64,000 nucleotides of DNA from Rhodovibrio salinarum DSM 9154 (GTDB taxonomy: Bacteria > Pseudomonadota > Alphaproteobacteria > Kiloniellales > Rhodovibrionaceae). The stretch spans positions 1,091,548-1,155,547 of the forward strand of contig NZ_KI911559.1 of NCBI RefSeq assembly GCF_000515255.1, given 5' to 3'. The notes beneath the pieces were generated by a model. It ran no database searches, was not told the DNA's origin, and worked only from the letters and a program-made list of their open reading frames with translations. Both the position numbers and the translations under genes were made by a program. Below, piece after piece: positions 8,978 through 17,677 of the stretch. Positions within the stretch are counted from its first letter, which is position 1. Each line of letters opens with the position of its first letter.

Positions 8978-11900
8978 ATGTACGACTCACAACCGGTTGA
9001 GCCCATGCCCGAGAAGATGATCTTCAAGACGCCGCTGCCCGATCGTGGCGATCTGCGTGCCCGGATCGACGCCCATTACCGCGGCGACGAGACGGCCTGC
9101 ATCACGACCCTGCTGGCGGCGCTGGAGGACCTGCCCGAGGGCAGTCAGCGCACCATCCAGAGCTACGCCCACCAGTTGGTCGAGGCGGTGCGTGCGGAGA
9201 CCGCGCATCAGGGCGGGATCGACGCCTTCCTGCACGAGTACGGGTTGTCCACGCAGGAAGGCGTGCTGTTGATGTGCGTGGCCGAGGCGCTGCTGCGCGT
9301 GCCGGATGACGAGACGCGCGAGTGGCTGATCCGCGACAAGCTGGGCACGGCGGACTGGCGCCAGCACCTGGGGCACTCCCGCTCGCTGTTCGTCAACGCG
9401 TCCACCTGGGCGTTGATGATGACCGGCCGGGTGGTGCGCATGGCCGATGCCCGCGGGCAGGGGCCGGAGCAGGCGCTGCGTCGGCTGGTCGCGCGCCTGG
9501 GCGAGCCGGTGGTGCGCGAGAGCGTCAACCAGGCGATGCGGATCATGGGCCGGCAGTTCGTGATGGGCCGGACCATCGAGGGCGCGCTGGAGCGTGCGCA
9601 CGCCTGGCAGAAGCGCGGCTACAGCTATTCCTACGACATGCTGGGCGAGGCGGCGCGCACGATGGCCGACGCCCGGCGTTACTTCGACCACTATAAGCAC
9701 GCGATCCAGCAGATCGGCCAGCAGGCGGAGGGCAAGGGGCCGATCAACGGCCCGGGCATCTCGGTCAAGCTGTCTGCGCTGCATCCGCGCTACGAGGTTG
9801 CCAACCACGACCGGGTGATGGACGAGCTGATGCCGCGGCTGCGCGCGCTCTGTGTGGAAGCGGCGCGCTACGACATCGGTCTCAACATCGATGCGGAGGA
9901 AGCCGACCGCCTGGACATCTCGCTCGACTGCATCGAGGCGATCTCCGGCGACCCCGACCTGAAGTCCTGGCAGGGCTTCGGGGTGGTGGTCCAGGCCTAT
10001 CAGAAGCGCGCCTACTACGTGCTCGACTACCTGGCGGATATGGCCCGCCGGCACGAGCGCCGGCTGATGGTGCGCCTGGTCAAGGGCGCTTACTGGGACA
10101 TGGAGATTAAGCGCGCTCAGGAGCAGGGCGTAAGCGACTACCCGGTATTCACCCGCAAGACCAACACCGACGTCGCCTATCTCGCCTGCGCGCGCAAGCT
10201 GTTCGCCAATACCGATGCCTTCTATCCCCAGCTTGCTACCCACAACGCGCATTCGATCGCCAGCGTGCTGGAATTCGCGGGCAACAGCCGGGACTTCGAG
10301 TTTCAGCGCCTGCACGGCATGGGCGAAGAGCTGTACGAGCGGGTGATCGAGCACGACCAGGTCGGTGCGGGCTGCCGGATCTACGCGCCCGTGGGCCAGC
10401 ATGAGGACCTACTCGCCTACCTGGTTCGGCGGCTGCTGGAGAACGGTGCCAACAGCTCCTTCGTCAACCGGATTCAGGACGACTCTCTGCCGATCGAGGA
10501 GATTGTCGCCGATCCCGTCCGGGCGGTTCGCGGTCTGTCGCGGGTGCCGCATCCGCGCATCCCGCTGCCGCGCGACATCTATGGGGCGAACCGGGTGAAC
10601 GCGCAGGGCGTCGACCTGTCCGACCGGGTGCAGCTGGACAGTCTCGGTCAGGAGATGGAGCAGGTTCTGGCCGAACGCTGGACCTCGGGTCCGATCGTGG
10701 GCGGCGACGATGCGGCTGGCCAGGACGGCCGCGAGGTCAGCATGCCGCACGACCGCGCCCGCACGCTGGGCGAGGCGACGGAGGCCACCGACGATCAGAT
10801 CGAGCGTGCGATCGCGACGGCGCAGAAGGCGGCGGCCGATTGGGCCGCCAAGCCTGTGGTCGAGCGCGCGGCCTGCCTGGAGCGTGCCGCCGATCTGATG
10901 GAGCAGGAGATGTCGAGCCTGCTCGGACTCGTGGTGGCGGAGGTCGGCAAGACCCTGAACGACGCGGTTTCGGAGGTGCGGGAGGCGATCGACTTCTGTC
11001 GCTACTACGCCCTGCAGGCGCGCCAGAACCTGTCTGGCGAATTCCGGGTGCGCGCGCCTGCCGGCAGCGGCGAGAAGATCGCCATGCAGGGCGGCGGCGT
11101 GTTCACCTGCATCAGCCCCTGGAACCTGCCGTTTGCGATCTTCAACGGCCAGGTGGTGGCCGCCCTGGCGGCTGGCAATGCAGTACTCGCCAAGCCGGCC
11201 GAGCAAAGCCCGCTGATCGCCGCCCGGGCGGTGCGCCTGTTGCACCGCGCCGGCATCCCGCCGGAGGTACTGCACCTGTTGCCCGGAGATGGCGCGCGGG
11301 TGGGCGGCGCGCTGACCCGCGACCCGCGGATCGCCGGCGTCTGCTTCACCGGCTCCACCGAGACGGCGCGGCGGATCAACCGCACGCTGGCCGCCCGCGA
11401 TGGGGCGGCGATCCCCTCCCTGATCGCCGAGACCGGCGGCCAGAACGCGATGATCGTGGACTCGACCGCGCTCACCGAGCAGGTCGCCCGCGACGTCATC
11501 GTCTCCGCCTTCCAGAATGCCGGCCAGCGCTGTTCGGCGCTGCGCGTCCTGTATGTCCAGGAGGATGTCGCCGAGCGCACGCTGGACATGATCGCCGGCG
11601 CGATGGACGAGCTGCGCGTGGGCAATCCGCAACTGCTCTCGACCGACGTCGGTCCGGTGATCGACGACGACGCCCAGGCGATGGTTGACCAGCACATCAA
11701 GCGGATGCTGGGCGAGGCCAAGGAAATACGCCGCGCGCGCCTGGGCCAGGGCACCGAAAACGGCAGTTTCGTCACCCCGGCGGCGTTCGAGATCGACCGG
11801 ATCGGGCGGCTGGAGCGCGAGGTGTTCGGGCCGGTGCTCCACGTCGTGCGCTACCAGGCCGACCGGCTCGACCAGGTGGTCGACGAGATCAACGCCACCG

Positions 11901-12982
11901 GCTATGGCCTGACGATGGGGGTGCACAGCCGGATCGACGAGATGTGGAAGCGCGTCTACGACCGGGCGCGGGTCGGCAACTGCTACGTCAACCGCAACCA
12001 GATCGGCGCGATCGTCGGTGTGCAGCCGTTCGGCGGCCAGGGTCTGTCGGGCACCGGGCCGAAGGCGGGCGGACCGCTCTATCTTGAACGGTTCGTGGCC
12101 GAAGCGCCGCAGGACGGAGCGGCTTCCCCCACGTCCCAGGAGGCCGGTCAGGCGGTCGACCTCAAGGCGCCGCGGCTCGCCCGCAAGGCGTTGGAGCAGG
12201 CGCTCAAGACGCTGGACAAGCAGGGCCACGAATGGTTGCGACCGGCGGCCGACCGGGCCGCCATGCTGGAGCGTGCGGCTGCCGCGATTGAGGCGGGCGC
12301 GAAGCCGCTGCAAAAGCTCGGCAAAGCGGCCGGAGATGCCCAGGCCGGCGCGGACTTTCTACGCGTCTACGCCGCCCAGGCGGCCGAGGAACTGGCCGAG
12401 CCGAAGCAGATGCCGGGGCCGACCGGGGAACGCAACGAACTGTCCTTCTGGCCACGCGGTACGGTCGCCTGCCTGGCGCTCGGTGGCGACGGCACCGCCT
12501 CTCAGGTCAGCGCATTGATCGCGCAGGCGGGCGCGGCGCTCGCCGCCGGCAACACGGCGCTCTTGTGGGCCGAAGCGGACGGTGCGGCCGCCGCCGTTGC
12601 CAAGGTGCTGCAGGAGGCGGGGGTGCCTGATTACGCCGTGCAGGCGGTCGAGCCGGGCAAGGATGCCGGGCTGGACGCGCTGCTGACGGCCGAACCGGTG
12701 CATGCCACCGCGATCGCCAGCGACCGGGCGAGCGCGGCAGCGGTCAACGCCCTGCTGGCTGAGCTCGACGGGCCGATCCGCACGCTGATCCGCTTCCGCC
12801 CGACGCCGGCGGATGCGGGCGCGGGCGACCTTGGCCAGCCGGTGGCGAGCAGCCCGGCCTATCTGCATCGCTTCGTCCACGAGCGCAGCCTGTCGATCGA
12901 TACGACGGCCTCGGGCGGCAACGCCTCGCTGCTGTCGATCGAGGAGGGACCGCAACTGCCAGGGCAGGTCGCCGCGGAATAG
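8978..12982 (+). CDS. putA: Bifunctional proline dehydrogenase / glutamate-semialdehyde dehydrogenase
   Basis: 1334 residues if started at ATG 8978; ATG 9005 (MPEKMIF) is equally possible and neither has a clear ribosome site. The PRODH barrel (about 170-520) shows KLSALHPRYE, RLVKGAYWD, LATHNAHSIA and YAPVGQHEDLLAYLVRRLLE. The P5C dehydrogenase half (about 590-1050) shows CISPWNLPFAIF, CFTGSTETA, AETGGQNAMIVDS and the catalytic Cys in NAGQRCSALRV (about 851). A C-terminal ALDH-like domain follows (about 1070-1334). It oxidises proline to glutamate, passing electrons to quinone through FAD and making NADH. There is no N-terminal ribbon-helix-helix domain, so it cannot self-repress like the E. 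coli enzyme; the length matches the long PutA class with an extra C-terminal domain. Confidence 0.97.
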   Translation: MYDSQPVEPMPEKMIFKTPLPDRGDLRARIDAHYRGDETACITTLLAALEDLPEGSQRTIQSYAHQLVEAVRAETAHQGGIDAFLHEYGLSTQEGVLLMCVAEALLRVPDDETREWLIRDKLGTADWRQHLGHSRSLFVNASTWALMMTGRVVRMADARGQGPEQALRRLVARLGEPVVRESVNQAMRIMGRQFVMGRTIEGALERAHAWQKRGYSYSYDMLGEAARTMADARRYFDHYKHAIQQIGQQAEGKGPINGPGISVKLSALHPRYEVANHDRVMDELMPRLRALCVEAARYDIGLNIDAEEADRLDISLDCIEAISGDPDLKSWQGFGVVVQAYQKRAYYVLDYLADMARRHERRLMVRLVKGAYWDMEIKRAQEQGVSDYPVFTRKTNTDVAYLACARKLFANTDAFYPQLATHNAHSIASVLEFAGNSRDFEFQRLHGMGEELYERVIEHDQVGAGCRIYAPVGQHEDLLAYLVRRLLENGANSSFVNRIQDDSLPIEEIVADPVRAVRGLSRVPHPRIPLPRDIYGANRVNAQGVDLSDRVQLDSLGQEMEQVLAERWTSGPIVGGDDAAGQDGREVSMPHDRARTLGEATEATDDQIERAIATAQKAAADWAAKPVVERAACLERAADLMEQEMSSLLGLVVAEVGKTLNDAVSEVREAIDFCRYYALQARQNLSGEFRVRAPAGSGEKIAMQGGGVFTCISPWNLPFAIFNGQVVAALAAGNAVLAKPAEQSPLIAARAVRLLHRAGIPPEVLHLLPGDGARVGGALTRDPRIAGVCFTGSTETARRINRTLAARDGAAIPSLIAETGGQNAMIVDSTALTEQVARDVIVSAFQNAGQRCSALRVLYVQEDVAERTLDMIAGAMDELRVGNPQLLSTDVGPVIDDDAQAMVDQHIKRMLGEAKEIRRARLGQGTENGSFVTPAAFEIDRIGRLEREVFGPVLHVVRYQADRLDQVVDEINATGYGLTMGVHSRIDEMWKRVYDRARVGNCYVNRNQIGAIVGVQPFGGQGLSGTGPKAGGPLYLERFVAEAPQDGAASPTSQEAGQAVDLKAPRLARKALEQALKTLDKQGHEWLRPAADRAAMLERAAAAIEAGAKPLQKLGKAAGDAQAGADFLRVYAAQAAEELAEPKQMPGPTGERNELSFWPRGTVACLALGGDGTASQVSALIAQAGAALAAGNTALLWAEADGAAAAVAKVLQEAGVPDYAVQAVEPGKDAGLDALLTAEPVHATAIASDRASAAAVNALLAELDGPIRTLIRFRPTPADAGAGDLGQPVASSPAYLHRFVHERSLSIDTTASGGNASLLSIEEGPQLPGQVAAE

Positions 12983-13015
12983 GGGCTTGCGGTATGCGCG
13001 CCTGAGCGCCTGGCG

Positions 13016-13567
13016 TCAGTTCAGCGAAGCGAGTGTGCCGCGGCGGGGTCGGAAATAGGCGACCTCGCGCACCAGACGATCCGGGACGATGCCGAGCAGC
13101 CAGGGGTCGTAGTCGTAGACCGTCTCGGCGACCACCAGGGCCTCGCCACCGAAGGTGACCAGACCGTCGGGCACGTTGGCCGTCTCGCCGACCTGGCCGA
13201 CGGTGCTGGCCACGGACAGGCTGCCGCCCCCGGCCGACTGCCAGGCGACCTCGGGCGGTTGGTCCGCGCCCGGCACGATGACCCCGCTGACGATAATGCG
13301 CAGCTTCGCCCCCGCATCGAACGGGTTCATCATCACCGGGGCGGCCGAGAACAGGGCGGACAGGTCGCTGCCGGAGACCTCCTCCGGTCGGCTCATGATG
13401 TCGCCGACGTTGCCGGCGACGTTCTGCACCTTCATGGACAGCTGAACGAAACGCCCGACTTCCAGCGTGCCGAGCAGCGTGACCACCAGCAGCGGCAGGA
13501 TCAGTGCGAACTCGATCGCCGCAGCCCCACGGGTCGATTTGAGCAATCGTCTCACAGGCTGGGTCAT
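13016..13567 (-). CDS. TadE-family pseudopilin-like protein (last gene of Tad locus)
   Basis: 183 residues. The N-terminus has the type IV pseudopilin pattern: basic residues, then STRGAAAIEFALILPLLVV, where cleavage after Gly leaves Glu at position 5 of a hydrophobic helix. The rest is a periplasmic domain with many Val and Gly residues and YDYDPW near the C-terminus, as in TadE/TadG-like minor pilins. The start is 10 bp after the stop of the preceding TadE-like gene, so it is co-translated. It is the promoter-distal gene of the pilus locus and convergent with putA. CpaA, encoded upstream, is the expected processing peptidase. Confidence 0.85.
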   Translation of the reverse strand: MTQPVRRLLKSTRGAAAIEFALILPLLVVTLLGTLEVGRFVQLSMKVQNVAGNVGDIMSRPEEVSGSDLSALFSAAPVMMNPFDAGAKLRIIVSGVIVPGADQPPEVAWQSAGGGSLSVASTVGQVGETANVPDGLVTFGGEALVVAETVYDYDPWLLGIVPDRLVREVAYFRPRRGTLASLN

Positions 13568-13577
13568 TGCTGCCGGG

Positions 13578-14150
13578 TCATTGCTGATTGAACGGTTCGT
13601 TGCGGACCGGAACGGAGCTGGTCAGTTCGAGGTCCTGGACGATCGGCTTCATCAGCCCGGTGATGCCTTCCCAGGGGTAGCGGACCTCATAGACGACCAC
13701 CTCCTCGGCCTGGCCCAGCCCGGGCGCGCCCTGGTCGGCGTCCCAGCTGCCGTTGCCGTTGACATCGGTGAAGCTCTCGCCGTCGTCGTACGCGTCGTTG
13801 GCGTTGGCGTCGTCGAAGCCTTCGGCCTGATCGATGCTGTCGAACCCCTGATAGACCTGCGTCTCGATCACCAGTCGGTCCATATCGACAAGGCCGAAGG
13901 TGCGGTCCTGAATGATCTGGCGGATCATCTCCTCGCGTGTCCCGTCGGATGGCTGTGCGCCGGTGGCGCCATAGCGCGCGGCTTGCAGCGAGGCGCTGTC
14001 GAGCATGGAGGCAGTGGTCAGCAGCACCGCGAACTCCAGAAGGCCGCCCATCAGCAGCACCATCGGCAGCGCGATCAGGCCGAATTCCAGCAAGCTGCCA
14101 CCGCGCCGGTCGCGCAGCACGGCGAGACACTGGCGACCTTGCGGCCTCAT
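13578..14150 (-). CDS. tadE: TadE-family pseudopilin with acidic EF-hand-like insert
   Basis: 190 residues from ATG 14150, whose ATGA overlaps the stop of the upstream VWA-type gene by 4 bp, so translation is coupled; a longer open frame upstream runs antiparallel to that gene's sense and is not used. The N-terminal RRGGSLLEFGLIALPMVLL is a pseudopilin cleavage site with Glu5 and a transmembrane helix. Residues about 106-145 form a very acidic Asp/Asn/Gly-rich stretch containing FTDVNGNGSWDADQG, similar to calcium-binding loops of dockerin or thrombospondin-3 type. This is probably a structural minor pilin or assembly component of the Flp pilus whose fold may depend on calcium (inferred). Confidence 0.85.
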   Translation of the reverse strand: MRPQGRQCLAVLRDRRGGSLLEFGLIALPMVLLMGGLLEFAVLLTTASMLDSASLQAARYGATGAQPSDGTREEMIRQIIQDRTFGLVDMDRLVIETQVYQGFDSIDQAEGFDDANANDAYDDGESFTDVNGNGSWDADQGAPGLGQAEEVVVYEVRYPWEGITGLMKPIVQDLELTSSVPVRNEPFNQQ

Positions 14151-15580
14151 TCCACGATCCTCAGATTGGCCAGTTCCTGACCGATCGTCCGGAAGGCGGG
14201 TGCCAGATCGTCGTTGTCGGGGGCGTGGAAGTAGTTGCCGGGGTCGCTTGCGCAGGCGCGGAACAGATCCCGAATGCGGCCGCTGCTGGCGCCGCTGCCG
14301 AAGGTGATCGTGTAGATCGTGATCCCCCGGTCCTTCATCTTCTGGCAGACGTCGGCGAACTTGCCGTCGAGCGTGTCCAGGCCGTCGCCCTCGTTGGTCG
14401 CGGATGGCATGAACTCTTCGCCGATCCGGCCGTAGCCTGTGTAGTCGGAGACGTAGTCGTCGTCGCCGTCGTAGTCGAAGAACTGGTTCTGGCCGTCGGA
14501 CAGGACGATCGCGACCTTGGACACCTTCTCGTCGTTGTAGTCGACGGGCCAGACGCTGCCCGGCCAGACGCCGCGCCATCGCGGGGACAGCGTGCGCCAG
14601 CCCCAGACCAGCCCGAGGTTGCTGGTCGTGCCGCCGCGGTGCCAGGCGGCCATCGCGTCGATCGCGTTCGTGATCTCGGAGCGTTCGCGGGTCAGTGGCG
14701 TGATCGCCGGCCCACAGCCGAGGTTGGGCCCCGTCCCCGAGTTGCGCGACCACACCGATTCGTCGACGTCGGGCCACTGGTTGCCATTGGCGTCGCCATC
14801 CGGATCGTACAGCGTAGAAGGGTAATAAAAGACGTCGAAGCGTTCGGTGGTTGGCGGGGCGTCGGTCTCGTCGCGGTTGCTCTGCCAGCGGGCCTCGACG
14901 CATCCCTTCCAACTGGTCGGGCTGAAGTTTGGGCCGGCATTGACCCAGCCGCTGTGCTCCGCGCCGACGTTCACGGTCGCGGTGTAGGGCACCAGACTGA
15001 ACCACAGTTCGTCATATCGCTCGGCATCGCCGAACACGATGTTCACCAGCTGCTGCGCGGCGTTCTTCATCGCGTCGATCTTGCTGCCGTACATCGACCC
15101 GGTGTTGTCCATGACCAGCGCGATCTCCGTGCCCGATGTCACCCGCTGGATGACCGAGCGCGCCGAGACATTGATCGAGTCCTTTCCGAAGACGCGCATG
15201 AACCGGGTGGGCATGCTCGTCTGGGCGGTGACGGTGATAAACTCGGCGTTGCTGTCGATCTGGATGTCGATGTCTTCCGCCGAAATGTCGCTACCCATCA
15301 GGCCGTCGCGGTAGTTGGCGGCGAAGAAGGCGCGGGCGTCCGCTTCCACGCGGTCTTCCAACGCCACGCGTCCGGCCGCGAGGCCTGCGGCGTCCAGCGC
15401 CTTGCCCATGCGCGATTCGACGACGAACGCGCGGGTCGTATCGATCGCCAGCCCCGTGCCGCCGATCAACGGGATGGTGCTGAGCGCCATGATCACGCCC
15501 GCGCCGCCTTCGCACGCCCGCAGGCAGCGCCCCAGCGTCTTGAGTAACGGGTGTGTCCGGAGATTGATCGACGGTCGCAT
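14147..15580 (-). CDS. tadG: TadG-like pilus protein with VWA domain
   Basis: 477 residues from ATG 15580, preceded by the strong ribosome site GGGAGGATG. The N-terminal segment GGAGVIMALSTIPLIGGTGLAIDTTRAF is the TadG-type membrane region; its pseudopilin Glu5 is absent, as is common in TadG. A von Willebrand A domain follows with the metal site DNTGSM (about 150) and the strand VAIVLSDGQNQ (about 355). Asp-rich loops DPDGDANGNQWPDVDE and DYDGDDDYVSDY lie within or near the VWA domain and may bind calcium. It is the first gene of a three-gene unit separated from tadC by an AT-rich spacer, so it probably has its own promoter. Likely a surface or adhesive component of the Tad pilus. Confidence 0.87.
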   Translation of the reverse strand: MRPSINLRTHPLLKTLGRCLRACEGGAGVIMALSTIPLIGGTGLAIDTTRAFVVESRMGKALDAAGLAAGRVALEDRVEADARAFFAANYRDGLMGSDISAEDIDIQIDSNAEFITVTAQTSMPTRFMRVFGKDSINVSARSVIQRVTSGTEIALVMDNTGSMYGSKIDAMKNAAQQLVNIVFGDAERYDELWFSLVPYTATVNVGAEHSGWVNAGPNFSPTSWKGCVEARWQSNRDETDAPPTTERFDVFYYPSTLYDPDGDANGNQWPDVDESVWSRNSGTGPNLGCGPAITPLTRERSEITNAIDAMAAWHRGGTTSNLGLVWGWRTLSPRWRGVWPGSVWPVDYNDEKVSKVAIVLSDGQNQFFDYDGDDDYVSDYTGYGRIGEEFMPSATNEGDGLDTLDGKFADVCQKMKDRGITIYTITFGSGASSGRIRDLFRACASDPGNYFHAPDNDDLAPAFRTIGQELANLRIVE

Positions 15581-15722
15581 GTCATCCTCCCGAATTGGGA
15601 GCTTGACGATATTATCTGACGGTTAAATGGAGATAAATGTAGGCGATTTAATATTAATGTTAATTTCGTCTATAATTGAATTATTGATTTTATATTTGTT
15701 CTATTATTGTCTGTGCCATAAG
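15581..15722 (-). promoter_or_regulatory. AT-rich promoter region of tadG-tadE unit with triple TTAAT repeat
   Basis: 142 bp that are strikingly AT-rich against GC-rich genes on both sides. It holds three copies of TTAATN in direct repeat with a 6-bp period (15648-15665) and a fourth TTAA at 15623. It lies between the tadC stop and the tadG-like start on the minus strand, so it is the natural place for a separate promoter and possibly a regulator site. Confidence 0.45.
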
Positions 15723-16685
15723 TTAGTTGATGCTCTTGAACATGTCGCCGATGTCCATCACGGCTGGGCCGAGCAGCACGACGAACAGTGCCGGCAGGAT
15801 GAAGACGATCAGCGGCACGGTCATCAACGCGGGCAGGCGCGCGGCCTTTTCCTCCGCGCGCAGCATGCGGGTCTCGCGCATCTCGCCCGCCAGGACGCGC
15901 AGGGCCTGGGCCAGCGGGGTGCCGAACTTCTCTGTCTGGAACAGTGTGTTCACGAGCGCCGTGACGCCCTGCAGCGGGCAGCGCTTGGCTAGGTTCTCCA
16001 GCGCCACGCGGCGGTCGGGCATGAACCGCAGTTCGAGCAGCGTCAGCCCGAATTCGTCGGCCAGCGCGGGGCTGGCCGGCTTGATCTCGGTTGCCACCCG
16101 CTTGAACCCGGCGTCCAGACTTAGGCCCGATTCCGCGCAGATCACCATCAGGTCGAGCGCATCCGGCAGAGCCTTATTGATCTGCTTCGTGCGCTTTTGA
16201 ATCTGGTTTTTGACCAGCAATTCGGGCAGGTGGCTGCCGATCAGCGCGGCCATGATCACCCCCGCCAGCTTGAGCATGCTGGCGAGGTCGCCCGGGTAGG
16301 CGACGAACAGGTAAAGCGCCGCCAGCCCGGCCGCGATTCCCGGCAGCACCAGTTTCCCGAACAGGTAGAGCGTGACCGCGTCATTCGACCGCCAGCCGGC
16401 CTGGGCCAGCTTGACCGACAGCGCCGCCCCGCGACGGTCGCGCATGATGTTGAATCGTTCGACCAACCGCTTGATCAGCGCCATCGCGTCGTCGCCGGCG
16501 GCGGGTCCGCGACGTTGCGCTTGCGGCCGGCCGCGCCGGGCGGCGGCGGTGCGCACGCGCGCCACCCGCTCGCGCCTGGCCGCAGCGGCGTTGGACAGCA
16601 CGTACACGGCGATGAAGGCGCTGAGCGCGAAGGCCAGCGGGATCAGCGCCAGCGGGCTGGCCCACTGCGCCATCAGGTCGCTCAT
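15723..16685 (-). CDS. tadC: Tad inner-membrane platform protein TadC
   Basis: 320 residues from ATG 16685; its ATGA overlaps the tadB stop by 4 bp. An N-terminal membrane segment (LALIPLAFALSAFIAVYVL), a basic cytosolic loop, two mid membrane helices, then a GspF/TadC domain with INKALPDALDLMVICAESGLSLDAGF and LADEFGLTLLELRFMPDRR, and two C-terminal helices. With TadB it forms the inner-membrane platform that the CpaF ATPase drives during pilin assembly. The region upstream of 16685 in the same frame is open but belongs to tadB in another frame. Confidence 0.95.
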   Translation of the reverse strand: MSDLMAQWASPLALIPLAFALSAFIAVYVLSNAAAARRERVARVRTAAARRGRPQAQRRGPAAGDDAMALIKRLVERFNIMRDRRGAALSVKLAQAGWRSNDAVTLYLFGKLVLPGIAAGLAALYLFVAYPGDLASMLKLAGVIMAALIGSHLPELLVKNQIQKRTKQINKALPDALDLMVICAESGLSLDAGFKRVATEIKPASPALADEFGLTLLELRFMPDRRVALENLAKRCPLQGVTALVNTLFQTEKFGTPLAQALRVLAGEMRETRMLRAEEKAARLPALMTVPLIVFILPALFVVLLGPAVMDIGDMFKSIN

Positions 16686-17677
16686 ATCTCGAACCTCACC
16701 ATCTTGGCCATCACCGCCACCCCGATCAGTTCGCTGCACAGCCCCACTGCGATCAGCACGTGGCCGAACGGGTCGGTGAACAGCCGCGACATGTAGTCGG
16801 CGTTCAGCAGGAACAGCACGCCCGCCATCACGAACGGCAGGGCCCCCAGCAGATAGGCACTGGCCCGGGCTTCCGACGACAGTGCCTTGATCTTCAGGCG
16901 CATCTGCTGGCGCCGGCGCAGCAGGCGGGACAGGTTGTCCAGCGTCTCGGTCAGGTTGCCGCCGGTTTCCCGCTGCAGACCGACCGAGATCGCCAGAAAG
17001 TTGAACTCCGGCACGTCCAGCCGGCCGGCGACGTCCCACAGCGCGTCTTCCAGGTTGGTGCCCATGCGCACGAACCGGTCGATCTGTGTGAACTCGGCCC
17101 CGACCGGGCCCTCGAAGTCCTTGGCGACCGTGCCAATCGTCTCGGTCACCGGCAGGCCGGACTTGAGGCCGCGCACCATCACGTCGATCGCATCGGGCAG
17201 TTCCTGCAGGAACCGCTTCACCCGCTTGCCGCCCAGATAGCCAACCACGAACCGAGGCAGCAGCCAGCCGCCGCCCAGGCCGGTCGCGAGAACCGCCGGC
17301 CACAGTTCCTGGCCGACGAGAGCAAACGCGATCCCGGCGAACAGCGCCCCGATCGCCAGGCAGGCCATGACGTAGCGCGCCAGCGGCATGGTCAGGCCAG
17401 CCCGCGCCAGGCGCGCGCGCAGCTTGTCGCGGCCGGGCAACGCGCGACGCAACAGCAATTCCAGTTGGCGGAAGCGGCCCTGCACCTCGTCGCGGCGCAG
17501 GCTGGCCGGCGTGTTGCCGGTCGCGCCGGCTATCGTGCGCCGGTGGCCCGCCGCCCGCTGCAGGCGTCGGCGCCGCTGACCGTTGTTGCCCAGGGCGACC
17601 AGCAGGCCGCCGACCGTACCGGCCAGTGCGAGCGTGCCCAGGAACACCCCGGCCATGATCAGGGTCGGGTCGGTCAT
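16682..17677 (-). CDS. tadB: Tad inner-membrane platform protein TadB
   Basis: 331 residues from ATG 17677, overlapping the cpaF stop by 4 bp (ATGA). It has an N-terminal membrane helix (LIMAGVFLGTLALAGTVGGLLVAL), a basic linker, two central helices, the GspF-type stretch FLQELPDAIDVMVRGLKSGLP, then FNFLAISVGLQRETGGNLTE and two C-terminal helices. It pairs with TadC in the membrane platform. Overlaps at both ends make it part of a tightly coupled cpaF-tadB-tadC cassette in which equal synthesis is expected. Confidence 0.95.
   Translation of the reverse strand: MTDPTLIMAGVFLGTLALAGTVGGLLVALGNNGQRRRRLQRAAGHRRTIAGATGNTPASLRRDEVQGRFRQLELLLRRALPGRDKLRARLARAGLTMPLARYVMACLAIGALFAGIAFALVGQELWPAVLATGLGGGWLLPRFVVGYLGGKRVKRFLQELPDAIDVMVRGLKSGLPVTETIGTVAKDFEGPVGAEFTQIDRFVRMGTNLEDALWDVAGRLDVPEFNFLAISVGLQRETGGNLTETLDNLSRLLRRRQQMRLKIKALSSEARASAYLLGALPFVMAGVLFLLNADYMSRLFTDPFGHVLIAVGLCSELIGVAVMAKMVRFEI

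Noticed and set aside
10409-12313. A 634-residue open frame antisense to putA
   Set aside because: Same explanation; overlaps the invariant aldehyde dehydrogenase core.
13578-15005. A long 475-residue version of the TadE-like protein
   Set aside because: Residues before the Met at 14150 read through the tadG-like gene in another frame; the 4-bp overlap start has the pseudopilin motif.
15645-15665. CtrA-binding site in the tadG spacer
   Set aside because: The TTAA boxes are separated by 2 or 8 bases, not the 7 that CtrA requires.
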